From UBA668 sp038234785 (lineage in GTDB: Bacteria; Actinomycetota; Acidimicrobiia; Acidimicrobiales; Ilumatobacteraceae): a DNA stretch of 62,211 nucleotides. Location: positions 1 to 62,211 of the forward strand of contig JBBQTC010000012.1 in assembly GCA_038234785.1 (NCBI GenBank). The letters run 5' to 3'. Both the position numbers and the translations under genes were made by a program. This document shows, piece after piece, positions 32,893 through 40,267 of the stretch. The notes below the pieces were generated by a model. That model saw nothing but the letters and a program-made list of their open reading frames with translations. It made no database searches and was not told the DNA's origin. Position 1 is the stretch's first letter; every line of letters starts with the position of its first letter.

Positions 32893-33842
32893 CGGAGATC
32901 GACCTGACGGATGGGAGGGCCTCCGAGCCCTCCCATCCGTTCCGGGGCGTCAACCGGGCGTTCCATGGACGCCGGCGACTTGGTGTGGCCTCCACGCTCG
33001 GGCTGCCGCTCGCCTGGATGCTCCTCGTCTACATCGGTTCGCTGCTGCTGTTGGTGGTCAGTTCGCTCTACGCGCTCGACACCACGACGCAGAAACCCAG
33101 CGACACCTTCACCCTCGACAACCTCCGGGCGACGTTCGACGTCACCGACCCGGCGGTTCGTTCCACGATCTGGGTCTTCATCCGCACGGTCGGTGTTGCG
33201 CTGACCGTGACCGTGATCTGCTTCCTCATCGCACTGCCGGTCGCGTTCTTCGTCTCGAAGGTCGCGTGGCGCTGGGCTCGCCGGGGCATCATCGTCGCGA
33301 TGATCATGCCCCTCTGGGCCGGCTACCTCGTCAAGGGCTACGCCTGGCGGGCGATGGTCGCTCCCTCGGGCGGAAAGTTCGCCGCTGCCGGCAAGGGATC
33401 CGGCGGCTTCCTCGACAGCACGTTCAGCTGGACCCCCGGGTACGGCAGCGTGGCCATCATCGTCACCCTCGTCTACTTCTGGCTGCCGTACATGGTGTTG
33501 CCGATCTATGCCGGTCTCGATCGCATGCCGCCGTCGCTGCTCGACGCCGCGGGTGACCTCGGCGCACGGCCGATGCGAACCTTCCGGTCAGTGGTCATGC
33601 CGCTGCTCAAGCCGGCGATCGCCGCCGGGTCCATCTTCACGTTCTCGCTGACGCTGGGCGACTACATCGTCCCGCAGTTGGTCAACAACGGGAAGCAGAA
33701 GTTCATGTTCGGCACCCTGATCAACTCCACGCTGGGAGCGCCCAACCAGCCGCTCGCCGCCGCGTACACGCTCTGGCCACTGCTCATCGTGATCCTGTAC
33801 CTGTTCGCCATGAAGCGCATGGGCGCGTTCGAGAACCTGTGA
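32859..33842 (+). CDS. potB: polyamine-type ABC transporter permease (PotB-like)
   Basis: 327 residues from the ATG at 32859, with about six transmembrane segments (first at about 47-70) and the permease EAA-type loop DAAGDLGARPMRTFRSVVMPLL. It forms the channel with PotC. The ATG at 32859 lies 34 bases inside potD, and a perfect 14-bp hairpin (32907-32940) then falls within the first 30 codons. A GTG at 32985 just before the first membrane segment is an alternative that would put the hairpin in the intercistronic leader. The start is therefore unresolved. Confidence 0.88.
   Translation: MGERLEHAPNLTEIDLTDGRASEPSHPFRGVNRAFHGRRRLGVASTLGLPLAWMLLVYIGSLLLLVVSSLYALDTTTQKPSDTFTLDNLRATFDVTDPAVRSTIWVFIRTVGVALTVTVICFLIALPVAFFVSKVAWRWARRGIIVAMIMPLWAGYLVKGYAWRAMVAPSGGKFAAAGKGSGGFLDSTFSWTPGYGSVAIIVTLVYFWLPYMVLPIYAGLDRMPPSLLDAAGDLGARPMRTFRSVVMPLLKPAIAAGSIFTFSLTLGDYIVPQLVNNGKQKFMFGTLINSTLGAPNQPLAAAYTLWPLLIVILYLFAMKRMGAFENL
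32907..32940 (+). promoter_or_regulatory. 14-bp perfect hairpin between potD and potB
   Basis: ACGGATGGGAGGGC (32907-32920) and its exact reverse complement (32927-32940) flank a 6-base loop, 14 bases after the potD stop. There is no T-tract after it, so it is more likely an mRNA-stabilising or attenuating element that raises binding-protein output over permease output than a true terminator. Confidence 0.75.
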
Positions 33843-33846
33843 CCCG

Positions 33847-34668
33847 ATGAAACTCTCCCTTCCCGCCCGCGCCACGCTGTGTGTGTTCACCGTGCTGGCG
33901 CTGATCTTCATGTACCTGCCGCTGGTGGTCGTCGCCCGACTCTCGTTCAACCCGCAGAAGTCCGTGGCGTGGCCGGGTTGGCGGGGTTTCACCCTCGACT
34001 GGTGGCACAAGGCGTGGCAGGCGGACGCTCCTCGCGAGGCGCTGATCAACTCCTGCAAGGTGGCCTTCGCGTCCATGCTGATCGCACTCGTGCTCGGCAC
34101 GCTCGCAGCGATGGCGATGACCCGCTTCCGCTTCTTCGGGAAGAACGCTGTGTCGTTCCTGCTCGTCCTACCGATCGCGCTGCCCGGCATCGTCACCGGT
34201 ATCGCGCTGCAGAACACGTTCTCACGCACCATCGACCTCGGGATCGTGTCGTTCCGTGTGGGATTCGGCTTCCACTCGCTGATCATCGCCCACGCCACGT
34301 TCTGTGTCGTCGTCGCCTACAACAACGTGGTGGCCCGCCTGCGCCGCTCGTCGCCCAACCTGCTGGAGGCGAGCGCCGATCTTGGTGCCCACGGCTCGCA
34401 GACGTTTCGGCTGATCACGTTCCCGTTGATGCGGTCGGCGTTGGTGGCGGGCGGCATCCTCGCGTTCGCGCTCAGCTTCGACGAGATCGTTGTCACCACC
34501 TTCACGGCCGGATCCGGGTTCCAGACGCTGCCGGTGTGGATCTTCAGCAACTTCAGCAGGCCGAACAACGTGCCCCTGGTGAACGTGATGGCCACCTTCG
34601 TGATGGTCGTGTCCATCCCCCTCGCCTGGTTGGCGCAGCGCCTCAGCGAGGGCGGCGACACGGTCTGA
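33847..34668 (+). CDS. potC: polyamine-type ABC transporter permease (PotC-like)
   Basis: 273 residues with about six transmembrane segments. An N-terminal helix (MKLSLPARATLCVFTVLALI...) is followed by the permease loop EASADLGAHGSQTFRLITFPLM, the EAA motif that docks the ATPase. PotC is the second channel subunit. It starts 4 bases after the potB stop. It ends the operon; ftsY starts 36 bases further on. Confidence 0.9.
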   Translation: MKLSLPARATLCVFTVLALIFMYLPLVVVARLSFNPQKSVAWPGWRGFTLDWWHKAWQADAPREALINSCKVAFASMLIALVLGTLAAMAMTRFRFFGKNAVSFLLVLPIALPGIVTGIALQNTFSRTIDLGIVSFRVGFGFHSLIIAHATFCVVVAYNNVVARLRRSSPNLLEASADLGAHGSQTFRLITFPLMRSALVAGGILAFALSFDEIVVTTFTAGSGFQTLPVWIFSNFSRPNNVPLVNVMATFVMVVSIPLAWLAQRLSEGGDTV

Positions 34669-34688
34669 ACCCGGCCGTCCGGGCCCGG

Positions 34689-34694
34689 TAGCCT
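34689..34694 (+). promoter_or_regulatory. -10 hexamer TAGCCT upstream of ftsY
   Basis: TAGCCT ends 10 bases before the ftsY ATG, with no Shine-Dalgarno. It indicates a near-leaderless promoter separating ftsY from the pot operon. Confidence 0.4.
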
Positions 34695-34704
34695 CGGGCT
34701 CACC

Positions 34705-35892
34705 ATGATCTATCTCGTTCTCATCGCCGTCGTCATCGCGTTCGGCATCGGTGTGGTGCTCTGGAACCGTCGGCGTTCCGCAGCCACACGGGCCACCTCG
34801 CTCGATCGTCGCCCGGACCCCTCCGTGTCGCCGACGGCCAAACCTCCCGTCGCCGATGCCGACGTCGGGGTCGGGGTCGATGTCGGGGTCGATGTCGGGG
34901 TCGATGTCGGGGTCGATGTCGGGGTCGATGTCGGGGTCGATGTCTCACCGGTCGCCGCAGAGCCCGAAGCGCCACCCGAACGGGCGACGTTCCGCAATCG
35001 GATGGCCAAGGCCAGGGGGTCGCTCACCGGTGCGCTGCTCGGTATCCGCGGCAGGGGTGGCATCACGAGCGACACATGGGACGAGCTCGAGGAGGCGCTC
35101 CTGCGCGCCGACGTCGGTGTGCGGGTCACCGACGAACTGCTCGGCGGCCTCAAGGCGCGGGTCAAGACCAAGGAGATCAGCGGGCCCGACGACTTGCTCG
35201 CCGCGCTGCAGGCCGAGATGCGCGGCAGGCTCGAGGGCACCGAGCGCTCCCTGAGATTCGAGCCGGGCGAACCCGGCAGTCCCAACATCTGGTTGTTCGT
35301 CGGCGTCAACGGCGTGGGCAAGACGACCACGATCGGCAAGGTCTCCGCGCAACAGCGCGAAGCCGGTCGATCGGTGCTGATGGCGGCCGGCGACACGTTC
35401 CGCGCCGCGGCAGCGGAACAGCTCACCACGTGGGCAGAGCGCAGCGACGCCGAGATCGTGCGCGGCAACGAGGGAGGAGACCCCAGCGCCGTCATCTTCG
35501 ACGCGATCGAACGGGCCAGCGCCCGGAACATCGATCTCGTGCTCGCCGACACGGCCGGCCGTTTGCACACCAAGACCAACCTGATGGACGAGCTGCGCAA
35601 GGTCCGCCGAGTGGCCGCGAAGGGCAACGGTCGGGTGACCGAGGTGTTGTTGGTGATCGATGCGACCACGGGCCAGAACGGGCTCACGCAGGCACGTGAG
35701 TTCGGTGACGCGACGGAGGTCACCGGCGTCGTGCTGACGAAGCTCGACGGGTCGGCGAAGGGCGGCATCGTGTTCGCCATCGAGACCGAACTCGGGCTGC
35801 CCGTCAAGCTGGTCGGCCTCGGTGAAACCATCGGCGACCTGGTCGACTTCGATCCGGCGGCGTTCATCGAGGCCCTGTTCGCCGACGTCTGA
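34705..35892 (+). CDS. ftsY: signal recognition particle receptor FtsY with N-terminal membrane anchor
   Basis: 395 residues. A transmembrane helix (about 2-20) is followed by a low-complexity linker whose centre is six identical G-V-D-V repeats (about 56-79), then the N domain (about 95-180) and the SRP GTPase G domain with P-loop GVNGVGKTT (200-208), DTAGRLHTK and TKLDGSAKGG. FtsY receives Ffh-ribosome complexes at the membrane. The TM anchor is normal for actinobacterial FtsY; the repeat is not. It is separated from ffh by one lipoprotein gene. Confidence 0.95.
   Translation: MIYLVLIAVVIAFGIGVVLWNRRRSAATRATSLDRRPDPSVSPTAKPPVADADVGVGVDVGVDVGVDVGVDVGVDVGVDVSPVAAEPEAPPERATFRNRMAKARGSLTGALLGIRGRGGITSDTWDELEEALLRADVGVRVTDELLGGLKARVKTKEISGPDDLLAALQAEMRGRLEGTERSLRFEPGEPGSPNIWLFVGVNGVGKTTTIGKVSAQQREAGRSVLMAAGDTFRAAAAEQLTTWAERSDAEIVRGNEGGDPSAVIFDAIERASARNIDLVLADTAGRLHTKTNLMDELRKVRRVAAKGNGRVTEVLLVIDATTGQNGLTQAREFGDATEVTGVVLTKLDGSAKGGIVFAIETELGLPVKLVGLGETIGDLVDFDPAAFIEALFADV
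34870..34941 (+). repeat. six identical 12-bp repeats in ftsY (G-V-D-V)
   Basis: GTCGGGGTCGAT is repeated six times without a mismatch at 34870, 34882, 34894, 34906, 34918 and 34930. The 12-bp length keeps the frame, so gain or loss only changes the linker between the membrane anchor and the NG domain. Complete identity implies recent or ongoing expansion. Confidence 0.95.
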
Positions 35893-35924
35893 TCCGGCGG
35901 TCGTTGCATTCCCGGAGAAGTTCT

Positions 35925-35953
35925 GGGAACCAGCGTGGGGGAGCGCGCCGTCC
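35925..35953 (+). promoter_or_regulatory. ECF sigma-type promoter GGGAACC-N17-CGTCC
   Basis: GGGAACC (35925-35931) and CGTCC (35949-35953) are separated by 17 bases, the classic -35/-10 layout of extracytoplasmic-function sigma factors. The start of transcription would lie about 45 bases upstream of the lipoprotein ATG at 36005, which has its own GAAGGA Shine-Dalgarno. No ECF sigma gene is in the window. Confidence 0.5.
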
Positions 35954-36004
35954 GAACGGGTGAACGAGCACTTCCACTGTTCGTCACGACCGAAGGAACT
36001 CGAC

Positions 36005-37570
36005 ATGCTCCGATCTCGCCGCCTCGCTTTCGCCGCAGCTGCCGTCCTCGTCGGGCTGACCGCCTGCGGCAGCGCGAACTCGTCCACGACCGCCACCAAG
36101 GCACCCGTCGTCATTCACGTGGGTGCATCGTCCGGTGCAGGCGGCGGGAAGGCGGAGAGTCCCGCGGCCGACCGGATGATGATGATGCAGGACGTCACCT
36201 TCGTCTACGACGGCGCCTACCCCGACCTCGGTGACACGGCGCAGGCATGGAGCCTGCCGGCCGGCGCCACACCCGACCTCGCTCGGGTGAAGAAGATCGC
36301 CGCCCTGCTGGGTGCGGAGGGTGACATTCGTGAGCTCTCCGCCGACCAGGGCGGCGGCTGGATGGTCGGCGCTGCCGACTACTCGACGGCGACGTTGGCG
36401 GTCAGCACCGATGGCATGTCGAGTTGGTGGTTCAATCCCGCACCCACAGCGGACGGAACAGCGACCGGGGTCGGTTGCGCAGCCCCCGACTCGAGTGGTG
36501 GCGGCTCCGCCGGCGTGGACCCGGCGGCTCCGGCGCCCCCGGCGGACAGCGTGGTCGACGAGCCGAGGCCGTGCGAGGCACCCGCACCGCCGGCCAACGT
36601 GCCGAACAAGGACCAGGCGCTGGCCGCGGCCACGACGCTCTTCGCGGACACGGGCTATGACACTGCGAGCTACGAGTTCGACACCTACGCCGATGAGTGG
36701 AGCGCGAACGTCACGGCGTACCTGCTGCTCGACGGCCACCGCAGCCCGATCACGATGTCGGTCGGCTTCGGTGCCGAGGGTGCCGTGTCCTGGGCGTCGG
36801 GCAATCTTGCCGTCCCCGTCGCCGTCGATGGCTACCCGTTGGTGAGTGGCGCCGAGGCCGTGCAACGGCTCAACGACGACTCCGGCCGCTGGGGCTGGTT
36901 CGGTGGCAGCCCGGGCATCATGTACGCCGCCGACTCCGGCGTGGCAACTGGCGCACCGTCGCCGGCGCCCGTCAACGCCGCGACCGAGGCCGTCGCCCCG
37001 GTCCCGCCGGACACCGCGGTCGTCGATCCCACGCCCATCTCCCAGCCGGTCTGCGACACAGCCACGAAGTGCATCGCGGAGCCCGGCGTGCCGGCGGAGC
37101 CGATCACCGTCCACCTGAACTCGATGCGACTCGACATGACGTCGGTGTGGAGCGAGGACGGATCGATCTGGCTGCTGCCCGCCTACACGTTCGGTTCCAC
37201 TGACGGGAGCGAGTACACCATGGTTGCCGTCGACTCGAGCTACCTCGACGTGCCTGAGCCCACGCCGGTCGACACGACCCCTGTCGACACCGTGACGTCG
37301 GGCATTCCCGTCGACACGGTCGCCGTCGACACCACCATCGATACCACCATCGGCAAGGGCGACGTCGGCCCCGATGTCGCGACGGCGGAGTCGGTGCTCG
37401 TGGGCCTGTCGCTCGACGAAGCGATCAAGGTGGCCGAGAGCAACTCGTGGACCGTTCGGGTCTCGACGCTCGATGGTGTCGCTCAGATCCTCACGGCCGA
37501 CTTCCAGACCAACCGCGTGAACCTGGCGGTGCAGGACTCGATGATCGTGGGGGTCGACTCGGTCGGCTGA
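36005..37570 (+). CDS. large hypothetical lipoprotein with Val-Asp-Thr repeats
   Basis: 521 residues, family not recognised. The signal peptide (MLRSRRLAFAAAAVLVGLTAC) ends in a lipobox at Cys21. The mature part has a run of four Met (about 58-61), two Pro/Ala-rich segments (about 165-200 and 318-345) and a linker rich in PVDTT/VDT (about 417-452), ending in a small domain (about 460-521, LSLDEAIKVAESNSWTVRV) with the look of a PASTA-like or inhibitor fold. It probably faces the cell surface. It sits between ftsY and ffh under a putative ECF-type promoter, suggesting envelope-stress control. Confidence 0.65.
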   Translation: MLRSRRLAFAAAAVLVGLTACGSANSSTTATKAPVVIHVGASSGAGGGKAESPAADRMMMMQDVTFVYDGAYPDLGDTAQAWSLPAGATPDLARVKKIAALLGAEGDIRELSADQGGGWMVGAADYSTATLAVSTDGMSSWWFNPAPTADGTATGVGCAAPDSSGGGSAGVDPAAPAPPADSVVDEPRPCEAPAPPANVPNKDQALAAATTLFADTGYDTASYEFDTYADEWSANVTAYLLLDGHRSPITMSVGFGAEGAVSWASGNLAVPVAVDGYPLVSGAEAVQRLNDDSGRWGWFGGSPGIMYAADSGVATGAPSPAPVNAATEAVAPVPPDTAVVDPTPISQPVCDTATKCIAEPGVPAEPITVHLNSMRLDMTSVWSEDGSIWLLPAYTFGSTDGSEYTMVAVDSSYLDVPEPTPVDTTPVDTVTSGIPVDTVAVDTTIDTTIGKGDVGPDVATAESVLVGLSLDEAIKVAESNSWTVRVSTLDGVAQILTADFQTNRVNLAVQDSMIVGVDSVG

Positions 37571-37595
37571 GCGGCCGGATAGCGTGGCGAGTCGC

Positions 37596-39026
37596 ATGTT
37601 CGATTCGCTGTCATCCCGCCTCGAAGGCGTCGTCAAACGGTTGCGCGGCAAGGGCCGCCTCACCGAAGCCGACGTCGACGAGATGCTCAAAGAGATCCGC
37701 ACCGCGCTCCTGGAGGCCGACGTCAACGTCGGCGTCGTGCGCAACGTCACCGGCCGCATCCGCGAGCAGGCCATCGGTGCACGCCTCAGTGAGGCGCTCG
37801 ACCCCAGCCAACAGGTCATCAAGATCGTCAACTCCGAGCTCACCGCCATGCTCGGTGGCGAGACGCTGAAGATCCAGTACGCCAGCCATCCGCCCACGGT
37901 CGTGCTGATGGCGGGTCTGCAGGGTTCCGGTAAGACCACCAACTCGGCAAAGCTCGCCCGCTGGTTCAAGAGCCAGGGCCGCCAGCCGCTTCTCGTGGGC
38001 GCCGACCTCCAGCGACCTGCGGCGGTCGAGCAGTTGCGCACGCTCGGGCGCCAGATCGACGTCCAGGTGTTCAGCGAGCCCGGAGATCCGGTGTCCACTG
38101 CGCGCCGAGGGCTGGAAGAAGCCCGACGCCTCGGCAAGGACGTGCTCATCGTCGACACGGCGGGCCGATTGTCGATCGACGCAGAGATGATGGAGCAGGT
38201 TCGCCAGATCAGTGCGGCGGTCCAGCCCGATTACACGTTCCTCGTCATCGATGCGATGACCGGTCAGGACGCCGTCAGCGTCGCCGAAGCGTTCCACCAG
38301 ACGCTGGCGATCGACGGCGTGATCATGTCCAAGCTCGACGGCGATGCACGCGGTGGTGCGGCGCTGAGCGTCAAGGAAGTGATCGGACGGCCGATCGCGT
38401 TCGCCAGCACCGGTGAGAAGCTCACCGAGTTCGAGCAGTTCCACCCCGATCGCATGGCGGGGCGGATCCTCGGCATGGGCGACATGCTCTCGCTGATCGA
38501 GCAGGCCGAACAGGTCTTCGAGAAGGACCAGGCCGAGAAGGCTGCCGAGAAGCTCATGGACGGCGACTTCACGCTCGACGACTTCCTCGAACAGATGCAG
38601 GCGCTGAAGAAGATGGGCCCGCTCGGCAATCTCATGGGCATGATGCCGGGAATGCCCAAGGAGCTCAAGGGCGCCCAGATCGGCGACGACCAGCTGAAGC
38701 CGGTCGAGGCGATCATCCGCAGCATGACCCCTGCCGAACGTCACAAGCCGGAGATCATCAACGGCAGCAGGCGGAACCGCATCGCGATGGGGAGCGGTAC
38801 CAGCGTCAGCGACGTGAACCGTCTCGTCAAGCAGTTCTCCGAGATGCAAAAGATGATGAAGCGAATGGGCGCGATGGGCGGCAAGGGTGGGAAGAAGGGC
38901 AAGAAGGGCCGCGGTCTGGCCGGCATGGGCGGGCCCGGTGGGTTTCCCGGTGGGATGCCCGGTGGACTTCCTGGCGTCGGACTTCCTGGGAGCGGCGCGC
39001 CAGGTGGCTTCCCGCCGTTCAATTGA
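37596..39026 (+). CDS. ffh: signal recognition particle protein Ffh
   Basis: 476 residues. An N domain (MFDSLSSRLEGVVKRLRGKG), the G domain with P-loop GLQGSGKTTNSAKL, DTAGRLSID and TKLDG-equivalent SKLDGDARGG, and the Met-rich M domain (about 300-430, with MGPLGNLMGMMPGM) that binds signal peptides and 4.5S RNA. The C-terminus ends in a Gly/Pro/Phe-rich tail. The ATG at 37596 is used; a GTG at 37584 would add four residues. A TAGCGT hexamer (37580-37585) ends 10 bases before it. Confidence 0.95.
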   Translation: MFDSLSSRLEGVVKRLRGKGRLTEADVDEMLKEIRTALLEADVNVGVVRNVTGRIREQAIGARLSEALDPSQQVIKIVNSELTAMLGGETLKIQYASHPPTVVLMAGLQGSGKTTNSAKLARWFKSQGRQPLLVGADLQRPAAVEQLRTLGRQIDVQVFSEPGDPVSTARRGLEEARRLGKDVLIVDTAGRLSIDAEMMEQVRQISAAVQPDYTFLVIDAMTGQDAVSVAEAFHQTLAIDGVIMSKLDGDARGGAALSVKEVIGRPIAFASTGEKLTEFEQFHPDRMAGRILGMGDMLSLIEQAEQVFEKDQAEKAAEKLMDGDFTLDDFLEQMQALKKMGPLGNLMGMMPGMPKELKGAQIGDDQLKPVEAIIRSMTPAERHKPEIINGSRRNRIAMGSGTSVSDVNRLVKQFSEMQKMMKRMGAMGGKGGKKGKKGRGLAGMGGPGGFPGGMPGGLPGVGLPGSGAPGGFPPFN

Positions 39027-39082
39027 TAACCTCACGTAGTTCGTATTTCGCCCGAAGCCTTATCCAGGGAGCACCAAGTCGC

Positions 39083-39355
39083 ATGGCAGTGAAGCTGCGC
39101 CTCACCCGAGTCGGAAAGACCAAGCAGCCGCAGTACCGCATCGTGGCGGCCGACAGTCGGTCCCCGCGCGACGGTCGGTTCATCCAGATCGTCGGTACGT
39201 ACAACCCTCGCACCGAGCCGTCGGCCCTCAAGGTCGACAACGAGAAGGCCGTCAAGTGGCTGCTCCAAGGTGCCCAGCCCACCGAGCGGGTCAAGAAATT
39301 GCTCGAGATCTCGGGCGCCTGGGAAGAGTTCGGCGCAGCTCGCGCCGCCAAGTGA
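39083..39355 (+). CDS. rpsP: 30S ribosomal protein S16
   Basis: 90 residues. MAVKLRLTRVGKTKQPQYRIVAADSRSPRDGRFIQIVGTYNP-type N-terminus (quoted here only by its landmarks VKLRLTRVG, QYRIVAAD and GTYNPR) is diagnostic of S16. An AGGGAGC Shine-Dalgarno precedes the ATG at 39083. Its stop codon TGA shares the last base with the khpA ATG. It opens the rpsP-khpA-rimM run. Confidence 0.95.
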   Translation: MAVKLRLTRVGKTKQPQYRIVAADSRSPRDGRFIQIVGTYNPRTEPSALKVDNEKAVKWLLQGAQPTERVKKLLEISGAWEEFGAARAAK

Positions 39356-39654
39356 TGTCGGACCACGACATGTCGGATCACGACACGGTCTCCTCTGACA
39401 CCGACGCGGCACTCGCCCCGATCGCCACGGCCGCGCTGGTGCACATCGTGCGCTCGATCGTCGATGACCCCGACGCGGTCATCGTCGATGCGTCCGACGC
39501 GAAGGGTCGTGTTCGGCTCGAAGTGAAGGTGGGTCCCGGCGACCTCGGCCGAGTCATCGGCCGTCGGGGTCGCACGGCGCAGAGCATTCGCACGGTCGTG
39601 CGCGCTGCCGCCACCCGCGACGACGTCGAGGTCGACGTCGATTTCGTCGACTGA
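39355..39654 (+). CDS. khpA: KH-domain RNA-binding protein (KhpA)
   Basis: 99 residues. A single type II KH domain (about 25-97) with the GxxG-type loop GRVIGRRGRTAQSIRT and an acidic N-terminal extension containing two SDHD repeats. KhpA binds RNA with KhpB and affects cell-wall growth in Gram-positives; it commonly sits between rpsP and rimM, as here. The ATG overlaps the rpsP stop by one base. Confidence 0.9.
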   Translation: MSDHDMSDHDTVSSDTDAALAPIATAALVHIVRSIVDDPDAVIVDASDAKGRVRLEVKVGPGDLGRVIGRRGRTAQSIRTVVRAAATRDDVEVDVDFVD

Positions 39655-39655
39655 C

Positions 39656-40129
39656 GTGCTGCGAGAAGTCGGCCGAACCGGTCGCGCTCACGGAGTGCGT
39701 GGCGACGTGTACATCGACCTCATCACCGATCGAACCGAACGAGTTGCGGTCGGCGCCCGGTTGCAGGTGGGCGGCAGGTGGTTCGTCGTTGCCGCCGCAC
39801 GGCATGCGGGAACCCGGTGGCTCGTCCACTTCGAGGGCATCGACGATCGCACGGCCGCAGAGCCGTTGGCCAACCTTGCGCTGCTCGCCGATCCGCTCGA
39901 CATCGAACCTGGTGCCGGCGATCTCTATGTACACGACCTCATCGGCTCGGAGGTCGTCGACACGGCCGGCACGTCCTACGGACGGTGCACGTCGGTGCTC
40001 GCCAACCCTGCCCACGACATTCTCGAGCTCGACGATGGATCGCTCGTCCCGGTGGTGTTCGTGGTGTCGGCGGAGCCTGGGCGTGTGGTCATCGATCCAC
40101 CTCAGGGGCTGTTCGATCTGGGGCAATGA
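39656..40129 (+). CDS. rimM: ribosome maturation factor RimM
   Basis: 157 residues from a GTG one base after the khpA stop. N-terminal RimM beta-barrel (LREVGRTGRAHGVRGDV) followed by a PRC-barrel domain (about 85-155, DLYVHDLIGSEVVD). It binds S19 and assists 30S head maturation. The normal next genes trmD and rplS are absent: the polysaccharide locus begins 139 bases downstream. Confidence 0.9.
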   Translation: MLREVGRTGRAHGVRGDVYIDLITDRTERVAVGARLQVGGRWFVVAAARHAGTRWLVHFEGIDDRTAAEPLANLALLADPLDIEPGAGDLYVHDLIGSEVVDTAGTSYGRCTSVLANPAHDILELDDGSLVPVVFVVSAEPGRVVIDPPQGLFDLGQ

Positions 40130-40142
40130 GCAAAATGGACTA

Positions 40143-40171
40143 CTGAACCTGAGTTTGCCGTCGAGTAAGGT
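40143..40171 (+). promoter_or_regulatory. candidate promoter of the polysaccharide operon
   Basis: CTGAAC (40143-40148), a 17-base spacer and TAAGGT (40166-40171) give a fair housekeeping-sigma match in the 138-base AT-richer gap after rimM. It would leave a leader of about 90 bases before the ATG at 40268. Confidence 0.45.
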
Positions 40172-40267
40172 GGCCAACGAAGGACGGGAGATCCTGGTGA
40201 ATCAGTGCATGAGCCATGCCCAATTGTGGCGCGACGCGGTTGCGCGCCCGAATGGGGTGACCAACAG

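Noticed and set aside
32907..32940. Intrinsic terminator ending the potA-potD transcript
   Set aside because: No T-tract follows the stem, and the permease genes continue directly; recorded as a stabilising or attenuating hairpin instead.
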